From Parachlorella kessleri (taxonomy: Eukaryota; Chlorophyta; Trebouxiophyceae; Chlorellales; Chlorellaceae), in NCBI GenBank assembly GCA_001598975.1, contig BBXU01001028.1:1-23027 (forward strand): a stretch of 23,027 nucleotides of DNA, in the 5' to 3' direction. Under the pieces are notes generated by a model. That model was given only the letters and a program-made list of their open reading frames with translations. It ran no database searches and had not been told where the DNA came from. Position numbers and translations under genes: made by a program. Positions 9,901 through 20,910 of the stretch are shown piece by piece (the stretch's first letter is position 1; each line of letters begins with the position of its first letter).

Positions 9901-12900
9901 AACAGAGTCAAAGGAACACACTCTTCCCTGCCACGCACCCCATGCCCCTCGTCCACATCACCTCAGCCACACCACGCAGGAAGAGAGCACGGCCCAAAGC
10001 ACGAACCACTGTCAGCGAGACTCTGCTCAGCTCGGCTCCTAAACTCTTGCAGACCTCCAAGCCAGCACGCCTGGCGGTAACCTGGGTGTGACGACATCTC
10101 GCGTTGGAAGCCTAAAGCACCCCGTATCCTCACCGTAAGACGGCAAGCAAACTGCCTTTGCAGCCTCAGCCCTGAGGCACTCAGGGATGGGCCTGCAGCC
10201 TCCCCTGGACTCCCTCCAGGCCCCGCCTGCGCTGCCACATCCTCACGATCATTCCTGAAGGGAGCTCCAGCCCATTTTGCCAGCCGTGGCAGCAACCTGG
10301 GCCCACCTCCTCCTGAACCTGCCGACTTCACCTTGCTGGCTCCTCCACCCCCAGCAATGCCTGCTGCCTTGGCCGCTGCCGCTGCCTTCACAGCTGCAGC
10401 TGCTGCCGCATCTTGCTGCCGTTCCCTAGTAAGACTTGCCACTGCCCGAGTCACCACTCGGCAGGCAGTGCAGCGCCTGTCCAGCAGCCAGGCTGGGGCT
10501 TGAGGGTTGAGGGGCAGGAGCGGGAGGGCATGCTTGAGGGATGCCCCTGTTTCCGCTGCGACAGGAGATGGGACGGGTAACAGCGGAGAAGGACTAGCAT
10601 CATACTGCTGCTCGCTGCCTTGTAGCTGCCCTGCCTCCATCCCCATGCCTTGGGTGCTCCCCCCAGAACCGCCAATGTCACTACTGGCTTTGTCCTCGCT
10701 GCTGCTGCCCTGCTCTCTGTCGCTCCTTCTGGTATTTGTGCTCATGGCTAGGGGAACCTTGTCAGCTCCCTGGCCACCTGCATCCTCTGCTGCTGAGCAC
10801 AACCACTGGCACTTTGCACCCACCATCCGACTCAGCTGCTGCTGCCATTTCCTGTCAGCACCCCTGGAGCCCTTCATTCCTCTGCCGGCTGCTGCGTCGT
10901 CCGTGCCGTTGGGCCCCGCGACAGTGCTGCAAGTCTCGCTGTTGCTGCTGCTGCTGGTGCTGTCACCAATGCTGGGTTCATCTGATAAGCCGGACTTGCT
11001 AGCGCTGGGGGATGCTGCTAGATTGGCAGAGGATGGGAAGGGAGGAAACAGATGGCCCTCCGTTGAGAGGACAAAGAAGTCTACCAGCGCCGTGGCATTT
11101 GAAAGGAGGAGGTAGAGGTACTTGGTGGTCTCTGAGAGAAAAAAGGATTCCATGGTATCCTCAAGCTGCCCTGCAACAACAGCAGGAGGCAAGAGGCAGA
11201 TGATCCATCCATGCCCACCAGACTGATGTTAACTACGAGCATCCATACGGCAAAGGCTTCCCAATCATGGCACAGGCTCAGGCCACCCACCCCACCCCAC
11301 GCCACTAACCTGTGCTGACGTCTCGCACGCTGGCATAGCCACATGGGACTTGGTTTTTCTGCCTCAGGCGCCCCTGCAGGGACGCCCCAAGGGCTTGCAG
11401 CCGTGGGTCCTTCGTCGCCGTGAAGAGTAGGTACGTCGACTCCATGAGTTCGGGCCGCAGAGGATAGCCTGCAGCACCCAGGAGAGCCTTACCATATGCA
11501 AGAGAGCCTATGACTACATTGAAGGACAGGGACATGGGTGCCTGGCTGAGGTTCAGCTTCCAGGCGCATGTCCTAAGGACAACTTCAAGGAAGCCTGCGT
11601 ATTTGACACCATCATGAGACAGGCCCAGCAATAGATGGGGACGTGGTAGGTGTGCCAGGCAACAGTGTGCAAGTCTCCACAGCAGTGGGCGATGTGACAA
11701 GCCACCTGACTGTGTGGGGTGCCGGTGGTCGAGGCTCATCTCAAACATTTCGGGCAGCCAGCCGAAGTGGTGCCAGGCAGCAGACCAGTTTGCCAGCAGC
11801 CCCGCTGCCTCGGGCACCTGACCCGCCAGCACCTGCAGCACAAGCAGATGCCATTATGTAGACTCGGGAGCCTATCTGCATCCAGCACTGCCAGTACAGC
11901 TTACCTCTCGCTCTCATTTCGCAGTACCTGCCGCCCTATAACCTGACCCAGCAGGTGATGAAACACAAACAGTCACAGACAATACATCAATCTACCTTGT
12001 CGGCATTGCCTGGGTATTCCACCAGCCCGGTAGTCAACATCCCAAAGTGAGGAACCCCATGTCCATGCATCTCTATATGAACAGGGCCAACATGCTACCA
12101 AGACAGGCTGAGTCATGCCTAAACCATCACGAGCCAATACGCGGCTCGCCTAACTGAAGGCCAGGCCAAATTGCTACCAAGACGACCCTTAATCGCTTGG
12201 CAACAATGTGGTCCAAAGCGCTGCATGCCCACCTGAAGGCCGGGCCAGAAGGCTCCCAGGGACCACACATACGCATGCAGCAGCTGGCCAGTCTTCATGT
12301 GGACATCCAGCAGCCAAGAGAACCCATTCCACTTGGGAGAGATCTGGCAGAAGGGAAGAAATGGAAGGGATGAGAAGCAGAAGGCCTGTCATCCTTGCAT
12401 ACAGGGTTGAACCCTAGCACATTGAGCATAGAACCATGCTTCTGATGCGTCAGGCCATCGCACAACACTTGCACCAACTTCATGGGAATGCATAATGGGC
12501 GGAGTTATGTTGTTGGAACAGATAGGAGGCGTTGTGTCAATGCTAAAATAGCCGCAGCTGCATAGGTTGTTCAAGTGTCCAGCTTGACAGACTGTCCAGC
12601 GGTCATTGCCAACGTGAAGCGGTACGCCTGTTGCTGCTCCCACAGACCCACCTGCATCTGTGTAACTGCTGCTGCGTATGCTTCCGAAAACATGGTGAGG
12701 TATGCTTCGTCACCAAAAGCGAGGTAGGACTGCAGTGCAGGATGCAGAGCCATGGGTGTCAGGAGCTGTGCAGCTACAGGGACATCAAAGTTGCTGCAAA
12801 GCCATGAGATCATGCTTCTTGACCGACAGATGAGGGCTGGATAGCAGCGCATCATCACTACTGTCACGCCTGCGAAGCTGACATCCATTACAGCGAAAAC

Positions 12901-15098
12901 CCAGCCAGCCAGATGTTCAGAGACACTCAGCCAGACATTCGACCTTTTTCGAGAGCACCGGCTGCTCCCTCCTCCTTTCCTCCTCCTGTAAAGGCACCTG
13001 CCCAACCCTGACTCATAGGCCTCACCTTCAGCAGGTACTCATAATAAGAGTCGACTCCGGCTCCCACGCCCGAGTCTGTCCGCTTCCACGTGCCCAGGTC
13101 CACATCCAGGGTATTACCCACTAGGCCCCTGCTGCTGCGCATGCTGTGAATGACCTGGGGCATCAGGCAAACAGCCGCAGGTCATCACAACACTTGCGAA
13201 AGCTGGCCGGTTCTGTGCACTCTGGGCAGGCCTCAATTCCCGGTCGGCAAACCATTAGCAAAAGGACTGACAAAGTGTAAGTACTTAATGACCAGTGCCA
13301 GTGCCCCTGCCATTGTGCTGTACCTCAGGATGTTCACAGGGTGATGGCAGTCCAATCAAAACCGTTTGCCGCGTACATTCACAGCCATCCCAGCAGGCAT
13401 ACCCATGCTTGTGCCAGCTGGCAAGCTCCCCACCTCCACAGCATGCCTGGCCTTCTGCTCGTAGGTGGCATTGCCTGTCAGCCGTGAAAGCACGCCAAAC
13501 TCCAGTAGCAGCGTTCCAGCGCATGCCGTGCAGGTGGTGCGAGTATCACCCTTCACCTGACCCTGGAACAGAGTGCAGAGTGCAGCACTGCACGCTTAAC
13601 AAGTAGCCCCAGAAATAGCCCCCATGCAGCACAGTAGCGTCATTGCTATGGGCAAAGAGGCCAGCCTTGAAGCGGAAGGGGAAGCTGGCATTTGCAGCAA
13701 GCATGACAAAACCCTACTGCAGGCAAATTCACAACCAGACCCACAGCGCTCACATTTGCTTCTTGTCACTGCAAACCAACATACGGCATGTCATGGGAAT
13801 CAAAGCTAGGGCCACTCACCTTTCGCAAGTTTACCCAAGACAGCGGCACCCCTGTGGGGGTATCAAATGCCGGCAGCAGCCGGTCAGTCAACCCAACGGC
13901 AAGCCGCAGCAAGGCCCCATCATAGCCAGGCACCAGCAATGGGTCTTGCTCGATAAGGATGTGGGCTGACAGCAGGCCGCCCACTGCTCGAATGGTCAGC
14001 TCAAAGACATGTACCCTGGCATCCACATCAAAGCTGGCATTGGCTGCCAGCTTGCCCACAGCGTCCTGCAACTCTGGTCGCTTTCCCATGACCTGCAACA
14101 CAAGCTCCTCTGCCAGTATAACCCCGGAAAAGTTGCCAGTCTACCCGGGGACTCTGCCTATGGACGGGAGGGTCCACTGAACCACTGCAATACCCACTGC
14201 AATATCACTCCATTGGAATACAAGTTGCTAAAAAAAAACTTTTGCTGCCTGCTAGGTAATGCAAGCTGGGGAGACACCTCGAATACTGAGAACATTGTTC
14301 ACTTGCAAGGCCAAGTAGATCTGCCGCACTCACTATCAGCGTGTCCAACGAGTCTATCAACGTAACGGCGATGCCACCCTGTGAGTTGCTTCCCCGACAG
14401 CTGATCGGTCGTAGATCATCCTGCACCCAGCACGATGTGATAGTTAGCAATCATACAGCGAATAACAATCACACATGAACCATGAAGCGTAAACACAAGC
14501 ACCATGCTTTTCACGGTGTGACGTGGAGCCAAGGAGCAAGGAAGTGTGCCCCGTGGTTACTGCAAGTCACGCTGCTGTAACCGTCTGCCAGCGCTTGCAG
14601 AAGGCTTGCCTTGGGGTATGCATGCTCCATGTAGTTGGAAAAGCCGTGCTCAAACATTTCCAAAGCATCCTGCCTGCGATGGCAGCCACACACTCACTTG
14701 CCCAGTCCTTCAGCTCATGAGCCTTTTTGGAATTCAACTAGACTGGCTGCACCTATTGGACTTAGGGCTCACAACCTCCGTCTGACCAAGCAGCCGTTGG
14801 GACATACAGTAAAGGATAGGACAGCGGTGAAGCTGGCCAGCAGATCACTAGGAACTCACCTGGCGTCGGTCAGGTTGAAGTCCAGCACATAGGCATGCGC
14901 TGCCACCTGGTACCGACCTGGCAGGTTACCTGTCAACCCAGTCCACAAGCAAATGAGCGCCAGGCAGCCCTGCAACAAGAAGCAGAGCTCCTGTCGATCA
15001 AGTGCGGCAGCAGGACCTGCCGATCCAATCTTCCCTTGCCTTGAGATGCTCACCAACAGGTAGCTGGAGCGCCGAAGAACCCTTCCAGCCCTGCACAT
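6977..15098 (-). CDS. EDEM3: EDEM3-type ER alpha-mannosidase-like protein (GH47 + PA domain), 16 exons
   Basis: EDEM proteins trim mannose from misfolded glycoproteins in the ER lumen and mark them for ER-associated degradation. Exons, 5' to 3': 15098-15054, 14969-14860, 14673-14610, 14420-14334, 14092-13820, 13562-13434, 13154-13026, 12729-12652, 12343-12233, 11832-11706, 11468-11310, 11170-10134, 9748-9619, 9234-8514, 8218-8112, 7875-6977. All phases fit; 1401 aa. Residues 1 to about 29 form a signal peptide. GH47 spans about 53-480: [27 protein letters not shown] (E133), [13 protein letters not shown] (D271), [12 protein letters not shown] (E391), [17 protein letters not shown] and the calcium-ligand Thr in STEGH (T474). 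C81 (ISCRG) and C427 (VPCGY) match the redox-active EDEM cysteine pair. The PA domain (about 828-1130) includes [19 protein letters not shown] and marks the EDEM3 class. Low-complexity insertions follow the catalytic domain and split the PA domain. The C-terminus is Gln-rich and lacks a KDEL-type signal. An in-frame TGA just before the ATG fixes the start. Intron 3 (14421-14609) is GC-AG. Confidence 0.92.
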
Positions 15099-15336
15099 AC
15101 TTCAGTGCGCTTGTTGTGTTAACCCGCTGAAGCCATTGTCCAAGGTTACCTTCCCTCAGGAAGGTGTTACCGGCCGGCTCTCTGCATTCCTAAGGGATCG
15201 TAACGACACGAAACAAGGCCTGATCATTGGGATGGCATTATTATGCAAGAGCTGACTAACCCACTTGGCCAGCTAACTAGGGAGGGGGGAAGGACATTCC
15301 AGGGATTCTCAGCTTCGAACATCAGCTGATAAACAG
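15099..15336. promoter_or_regulatory. Bidirectional promoter between EDEM and EMC7 genes
   Basis: The two start codons lie head to head with only 238 bp between them, so this segment must hold both 5' leaders and both promoters. No TATA box is obvious in either direction. It contains an interrupted palindrome (15144-15171) that overlaps CCGGCCGG at 15170-15177. I do not see a clear copy of an animal-type ER stress element. Co-regulation of the two ER genes is an inference from layout. Confidence 0.65.
15144..15171. repeat. Interrupted palindrome in the shared promoter
   Basis: GGTTACCTTCC (15144-15154) and GGAAGGTGTTACC (15159-15171) are inverted copies around a CTCA spacer. ACCTTCC/GGAAGGT match perfectly, and the outer GGT/ACC parts match with a 2-nt offset. 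It lies 45-70 bp upstream of the EDEM start codon and may be a binding site for a dimeric factor, or may simply fold in the EDEM 5' leader. Confidence 0.45.
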
Positions 15337-16982
15337 ATGGCGTGGCTGCTGTTCACTTTGTTGCTAACATCCGGTGCTACATGGAGCACAGCTGCACCTT
15401 CAAGCAACGAGGCCACTGTAACCATCGAGGGCAAGATCTTCTCACCTGGTCAGCGAAGGCTCAGCCACTGATACTGATCAAGCAGGGCGACATTACTCCA
15501 CGTCTCGTTTGCTGTCCAGCTTGCTTCACTCTTAACAAGTCCTCATGCTTCTGCAGATGACACCGGCAAGCTGCCCCCAGAGACTGAGGTGCAGCTAACA
15601 CTGGAGAGCGGCAGGGTGCTGGTGACGTTTCCCACGCCCGATGGCCGCTTCCATGTGCCAAGGGTGCCTGACGGCGTGCACACACTGGAAGTGTATGCCT
15701 CAAGCTGGGTGTATCCAGCCGTCAAGTTGGTGACAGGTGCCGGCCAGCGCAACGCCGTCATTGCCTCGCTGCCCGAGTTGCCCACGGTGAGCTGATGGTC
15801 CCGTCCAGTGAGCCTCTTGGCTACCCACACGCTGGGTGCGTACCTCTGATGTCATCGCTTGAACGGTTGCAGACCATTGGGCTAGCACTCACTGGGAGTC
15901 CTATCCTCTGTTGCAGGTCCCCACGCTCCCATACCCACTCTTGCTGCGGCCTGCCGCAAGGGCCGAGTATTTCGAGGTGAGTTGTAGGCTGGTGAGAGGC
16001 AGTTCAGTGTTGGTAGGCCGCCTACCTTCGCCAATTGGTCCTCCGTCCTGATGTTGTACCCGAGTGCATGTGGAGGACACTATCATCTAAGGCCCCCCTA
16101 GGGAATGGAGGGGAGAGCTATGGGCTCGCAAGCCTTTTGCTGCCGGAGATGACATCCCCTGTGTGGTGCTGGCCATTGCTTATGTACGGGGGTGGCTGCT
16201 GCTGCAGAAGAGGAAACCCTTCAATGTGATGGGGTTCTTGAAGACGCCGTATGGAATGATGGGAGGTGCGCACCGTTGCTTGGCGGTTCCCAGTGCATTG
16301 GATCCCACGGTGCATGCTGTCTTCTTGTGCTTGGAATGGCCCTGGCGACATACGCCCTTTGTGGTGGCTGCACCCTGCCTGCACTGTGATGGCACAGTCT
16401 CATGTGTGGTCCCGTGGATGTGATGTGCGCTAGGCCGGTGGCGCTGGTTGTAGTGAGGATAACTACCATGGTTGTTTATAAGCACAACTTGTGGCATGGC
16501 CAACCGCACGCGTTGCTTGAGCTGGGCGCACCGTGAGGGCCTGATCTTGCTTTTGTGCAGCCTTCATGGTCTTCTCCATGTTTCTGCTGCCCAAGCTCAA
16601 GGTGGGTGGGGCAGTAATAGCTGTGCTTTACAAACTGTGGCCTTGTTTTATGGCATAATGGGATGCCCTGGGGCGCTTGAACGAGTAATCTCGTCGTCAC
16701 ATCTACGCTCAGCTAGATGATGGTTTGACAAGTGTGCTGGCTCAAGATAGATCCTGGTGTCTCTAAGCTGGCTGCTCTTCGCAGTCTTCAGTAGTCACAA
16801 GACAGGTGCCGTGCTCGCTGCCTTGCAGTGCCGCGCTAGCAATCCCGCCGTTTGACAAATAGGTGTTTCATCTTGTGCAGGTGGATCCGGAAGAGTACCG
16901 GCAAGTGATGCAGCAGACGCAAGGTGGGGACACAGCAGTTGCACCAGCCGCACCAGCCAGGCAGCAGCGTCGGAGAGACTAA
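15337..16982 (+). CDS. EMC7: ER membrane protein complex subunit 7 (EMC7), six exons
   Basis: EMC7 is a single-pass subunit of the EMC, the ER insertase for tail-anchored and multi-pass membrane proteins. Exons: 15337-15448, 15557-15786, 15917-15976, 16208-16265, 16561-16601 and 16881-16982 (TAA); phases agree and the protein is 200 aa, close to plant EMC7. Residues 1 to about 19 are a signal peptide (MAWLLFTLLLTSGATWSTA). The luminal beta-sandwich (DUF2012) begins VTIEGKIFSP and continues GRFHVPRVPDGVHTLEVY. After PTLPYPLLLRPAARAEYFEK comes the conserved KRKPFNVMGFLKTPYGMM, then the membrane segment GAFMVFSMFLLPKLK (about 145-167). The cytosolic tail starts VDPEEYRQVMQQ and ends in Gln/Arg. 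Exon 1 uses a weak donor, GTCAGC, chosen because it gives the right phase and continuous homology. A TGTAA lies 38 bp after the stop. The gene diverges from the EDEM gene. Confidence 0.93.
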
Positions 16983-17019
16983 CAGGCTGGCAGCCAAAAA
17001 TTAATACCTGGCATTTACA

Positions 17020-17024
17020 TGTAA
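17020..17024 (+). terminator. TGTAA poly(A) signal for EMC7
   Basis: The first TGTAA after the EMC7 stop codon lies 38 bp downstream. This pentamer is the usual polyadenylation signal in chlorophyte algae. It implies an unusually short 3' UTR; a longer one using a later signal is also possible. Confidence 0.5.
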
Positions 17025-17336
17025 CCTGGGGAATAGAAAAGGCTACAGTGATCAATGTAATATTAGCCTCGATGATCAGGGAGCCGACAAGCGAACCAAG
17101 GTTGAAGTACCCGTCCAGCAGGAGGGACCAGTACTAGAGATGACTGGCCACCCAGGGAGAACCCATGTCTAGAGGCAGACACCACTCCACCACAGGCACT
17201 TCTTATTGCAAGATAGCAGGCCAGCTATCAGGCCAAGGTGCTCGGTTTGTCCAAGCATCTTCTGCCCCGCAGCACAACCTAAAGGTGAGTTACTCAGCCG
17301 CCACTCATCATGCGCACACCCGTTAGCAAACTTTTT

Positions 17337-17376
17337 CCTGCAAAAAGAGTTCCTCTCCTGCAAAAAGAGTTCCTCT
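17337..17376 (+). repeat. Perfect 20-bp tandem duplication
   Basis: CCTGCAAAAAGAGTTCCTCT is present at 17337-17356 and again, identical, at 17357-17376. It sits in the non-coding spacer between the convergent EMC7 and lipase genes. The perfect identity suggests a recent duplication. Confidence 0.9.
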
Positions 17377-17602
17377 CCCCTGTTTTGCATTGCCTGCCCC
17401 CCAGGACCAGAGAGTCATTACCTAATTTGTCACGAGGAGAAAGCTGCTGTGCCAGAAGTGAGGCAAGACCAAGGAGCTCACTTGCATTCAGCCCAGTCAG
17501 TACAGTTTGACCCTATCTCGTATCTGTTGGCACTACCTACAACCCTTACCATTACAGTATATGAGATATGCTCTGGGGCCCTGCTACCACTCAGAGCAAC
17601 CC

Positions 17603-17607
17603 TTACA
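17603..17607 (-). terminator. TGTAA poly(A) signal for the lipase gene
   Basis: TTACA on the + strand reads TGTAA on the - strand, about 150 bp beyond the lipase stop codon (17755-17757). Another - strand TGTAA lies at 17552-17556. Either would suit a typical chlorophyte 3' UTR. Confidence 0.45.
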
Positions 17608-17754
17608 CGCTGTCCAGGTCAATAATCGGAGATCGCACTACCTGCCACCATCAGCAACCCATCCGTCACACCATCTGCACACCTGCCAGCCTAGCTGTCC
17701 TTCCATGAAACAGGGCGACAACGCCAGCGTCAGCGGCTTGCTGTCTGCCGCAAC

Positions 17755-20700
17755 TCACAGCTTCTGCGCTGGCGAAGAGTGTTGCAGGATCCAGTTTGCC
17801 AGCTCACTGATGATCTCCTCTTTGCCAGGCCCCAGCATCACCTGCAGCAAGAGGCAACCAAGAAAACTACTAGGAAAAGATGGAAGAAACAAGTCACGCA
17901 AACCATAGGCCTGCCCTCGGTGACATCCTGGCACATGCTCTGTGCGAAGCTCATGGGATGCCTATGTCAGGCAAAGCAGTCATCCCCAGACACCAGGTAC
18001 AACCTGCAGTCGTCATCCACTGTCTCGCAGGCATGAGGATGCCCATCTGGGGCCCGCCCCAGAAATCATTGTAGGGCAGCGACGCGCCAATCCCTGGCAC
18101 ATGGTGCTTGAAAAGGCCCTGACAGGGCCTCTTCATGCACCACATAAATCCCCCCCTTGTCCCACAGGGCCCAAATCTTGCCCTTGCTATAAGCCCCCTC
18201 GACGGAGTACTATAAGGCAATTTCTACCGGGATCCAGGGCATTTGACAATATGCACGCGACAAGCAGCGGTGACTGAGGAGCGTGGGGCCAGACCCTGTG
18301 TCAGTTAGCAGGCATTAACGGTGCACATCCAAGCATGGATGGACGGACCCAAAGGCCTTCAACGGCGCCACTCTGTGCACGCACGCAGAAACCACAGGTG
18401 CCCTCCTGGTGTTAACCAGCCTGAAAACCTGTAGCGCCATCAGCAACACCCACCTCATGGGACCCACACAGCACAGTCTGCAGGGTGTTGCCTCACTGCT
18501 GAGGACCGACTGCTTGGTCATTTGCAGCTGCATGACACCCCAACATCTCAGTGGTACGACTGCGCTACTCACCTCGTGGTAACCTCCGGGCACGATGTGC
18601 AGGGTCTTGTCCTTGCTGGACACCGCCTCGACAAACCGCTTAGTCGCGGGCATGCTGGTGCACTTGTCGTGGTCGCCGTGGTGGGCATAGATGGGCAGGG
18701 TGAAGTCGGCATAGTGCTGCCGCAGGCGCTTAAAGGCCTGCAAGGGGCGTGCATGAGAGATAGTTAGGGATATGCATGGCACATGACAGATGCCAGGGTA
18801 CGTGGTGTTGAGTCAGACAGGCCCCACATGCAATTTTCAAACTGCGGATTGCATAGATCACAGCCACCACATGAACCGCGAATGGCAGCCCTGATGGCAG
18901 GGGGGCCAGGGCAAAGGCTGCTGCCATACCTTGGTAATGTGGTGGGCAGTGGCGACATGCAGAGGGCCGACCGTGTTCAGGGGATCTTCCACATAATCCT
19001 TCACGCACTGCGGATCTGGAAGGCGAGTAGGAAAAGAAGGCATCATAAGCTTTATGTCAGTACTGCAAAGGACACTTATAAATGGGAAGAGAAGGCTGCG
19101 GTCGTCCCAGGATGGCAGAGGCCGTACACCCAGCGTACCGCGGGGCACACTAGCGACACCCCAGCTCTCACGCACGAACAAGGAAAGCTGCTCAAACTTA
19201 GGCGAGCTGGCCCACTCCCTTGAAGCATACAAAGTTACAAAATTGCAAGTTACTCTGGCTGGTCTTTGGGGCACTCTTAAGAAGACATGGACACAACCTA
19301 CTACAGAGTGGCACCAATGCTCCGTCACGTTGGCAAGCCCCGCTGGCCAGCCACAAGCAGACTGCATTCCCCAGGACCCCAGCCAACTCTGGATGTATTT
19401 GCACCAGCATCTGACACTGATACTGTACCAGGGCGCTGTCTACAAGTACTTTGTGAGCATTGGTCCCAAGCGCCCTTGAACAGACGTAACACTCCACCTT
19501 CATTCCCACCCGGAAACCAAATCGAGGCTCGATAGCAATCAACAGAATACTATAGCAACTGCAGGTGCTTCCTGTACTCTTGCCTGCATTCATGTCCTCG
19601 GGCCGAACTGCCGCAACGATGCGCGCGCGGGGCATTAGAACAGCCAGCAGAGAACCCACCGCAGCCTGGACCCTGCACCAAGATGCACCTTCAATACTAT
19701 GCTCAGTAGTTATGTCAACAGCATGTTCAATAGGGGTATCACAATCATGTCAACCTCTCATTACGCAAACCTGGAGCCAGCCGTGCCAACCAGCAGCCAC
19801 CCAACAATCCCCCAGCCAAGGCAGCAAGCAAACCCAAATAGCATGACCATCCCCTCATGCTCAAGCCCTGGCCGCCCACAGCAGGCGTCAGCTGACCTGC
19901 ACGACCAGAGTACCGCACGACAAGAGGACGAGCAGTGCATGCCCCAGCCACACATGTTTCATGCCGGCAAACCCCCAGGAAACTACCCATAGCCTCCCAG
20001 CGTCCATTCACCGCAGCGACAGCGTCCACTCCACATCCAGGGCCGCCGAAAGCACTAGCAGCCCGGCCCAGCGCTGCTGGTCGCGCAGGCAGGTCAGCGC
20101 CGCGATGAGCCCGCCCAAGGAGTGGCCGCCGATGAACATGGGGGGCGGCGCGTGCTGGCAGCGCTGTGCTAGGTCGTCGCGGGCGTAGTTGGCGTATGCT
20201 TCAAAGTCCAGGACCTGCGGTGTCACTGGAGTGTGAGAAGGTAAGCCAAACATGTGAGAGGAACACAATAGGTACGTGCATGAGCGGAAAAGGAGGGGGG
20301 GGGCTTGCAATATATCAAGCCTACTGTGCCCTTTGGACAAGGGCCTTTCTAACTTGGTTTGATGTAATAAATATCTGCCTGAGGAAACCGACAGAGGGTA
20401 GATGGGTGACTGGATATCTAGGTTGTTTGGGTACGGCATGATTGAAGCTGGTTAGTGCAGCAGGAGAGCGCAGCGCTGCTCACCAGGTCCTCAAAGTTCT
20501 CGATAAATGCTCGGTCTCCCTCAGACTTCCCGTGGCCAAAGGCATCCTTGGAGTACACAGCGATGCCTCTGCTTGCCAGTGTCGTGAACACTGCAGAACG
20601 GACTAGAAAGTAAACTGACGCAGAGTGCTCGCTTCGTGAAACCAACAAGACCTAGACCCTGGGCAACTGAGTACTGACTAGTCCACAATTGTGTGATTGA

Positions 20701-20910
20701 CTCGCTGCCACGCTGTGCCACCGCTTCTGCTGGCGACAAAACAAGTTGTCAGGCTAACTCACTGTGCTTGTACCTCCCAACATGTTCGGCCAGGCCGTGG
20801 TGGAAGACCAAGGCTGCACGTAGGTTTGAGATGTCTTCAGGATAGTACTCCACTGTGAACAGTTTATGACCTTTCAGCGACACCCGCTCGCTTTCCCTGT
20901 ACTGCGCCAT
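17755..20910 (-). CDS. MAGL: Monoacylglycerol lipase (alpha/beta hydrolase), seven exons
   Basis: The predicted enzyme hydrolyses monoacylglycerol to free fatty acid and glycerol; related plant enzymes also act on lysophospholipids. Exons, 5' to 3': 20910-20763, 20590-20484, 20214-20012, 19672-19584, 19015-18930, 18737-18573 and 17841-17755 (TGA). Phases agree; 294 aa, the usual size. Oxyanion-hole region VFHHGLAEHVGRY (about 35-47); YSKDAFGHGKSEGDR (62-76); nucleophile elbow GGHSLGG with S117; ALDVEWTLSLRVQ; RPEDM; DYVEDPLNTVGPL; acid region HHGDHDKCTS with D235; base GGYHE with H265. The triad is complete. No signal peptide or membrane segment is visible, so it is probably cytosolic or peripheral. 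An in-frame TAA 18 nt before the ATG supports the start. Intron 4 (19016-19583) has a GC donor. The last intron is 731 nt. The gene diverges from the methyltransferase. Confidence 0.94.

Larger units (their letters stand above)
16983..17754. other. Tail-to-tail spacer between EMC7 and lipase genes
   Basis: The region between the EMC7 stop (16982) and the lipase stop (17755) holds two convergent 3' untranslated regions, each with its own TGTAA, plus a 20-bp tandem duplication. Open frames exist but match nothing I know, and their composition is unlike the neighbouring exons. I see no gene here. Confidence 0.6.

Noticed and set aside
10507..11115. 202-codon open frame on the + strand inside EDEM exon 12
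   Set aside because: It is antisense to Ser/Gly-rich EDEM coding sequence. It is only Leu/Ser/Pro-rich, with no recognised motif.
12093..12250. Repeated GCTACCAAGAC and CTGAAGGCC(A/G)GGCCA words near EDEM exon 9
   Set aside because: These are short imperfect copies in an intron and at an exon edge, with no array or element structure; probably local duplication.
13434..13562. Acceptor for EDEM exon 6 placed six bases further in (after GGTCAG)
   Set aside because: Both sites keep phase and differ by two residues (Gly-Gln). The upstream TTCCAG has the better pyrimidine tract, so it was used.
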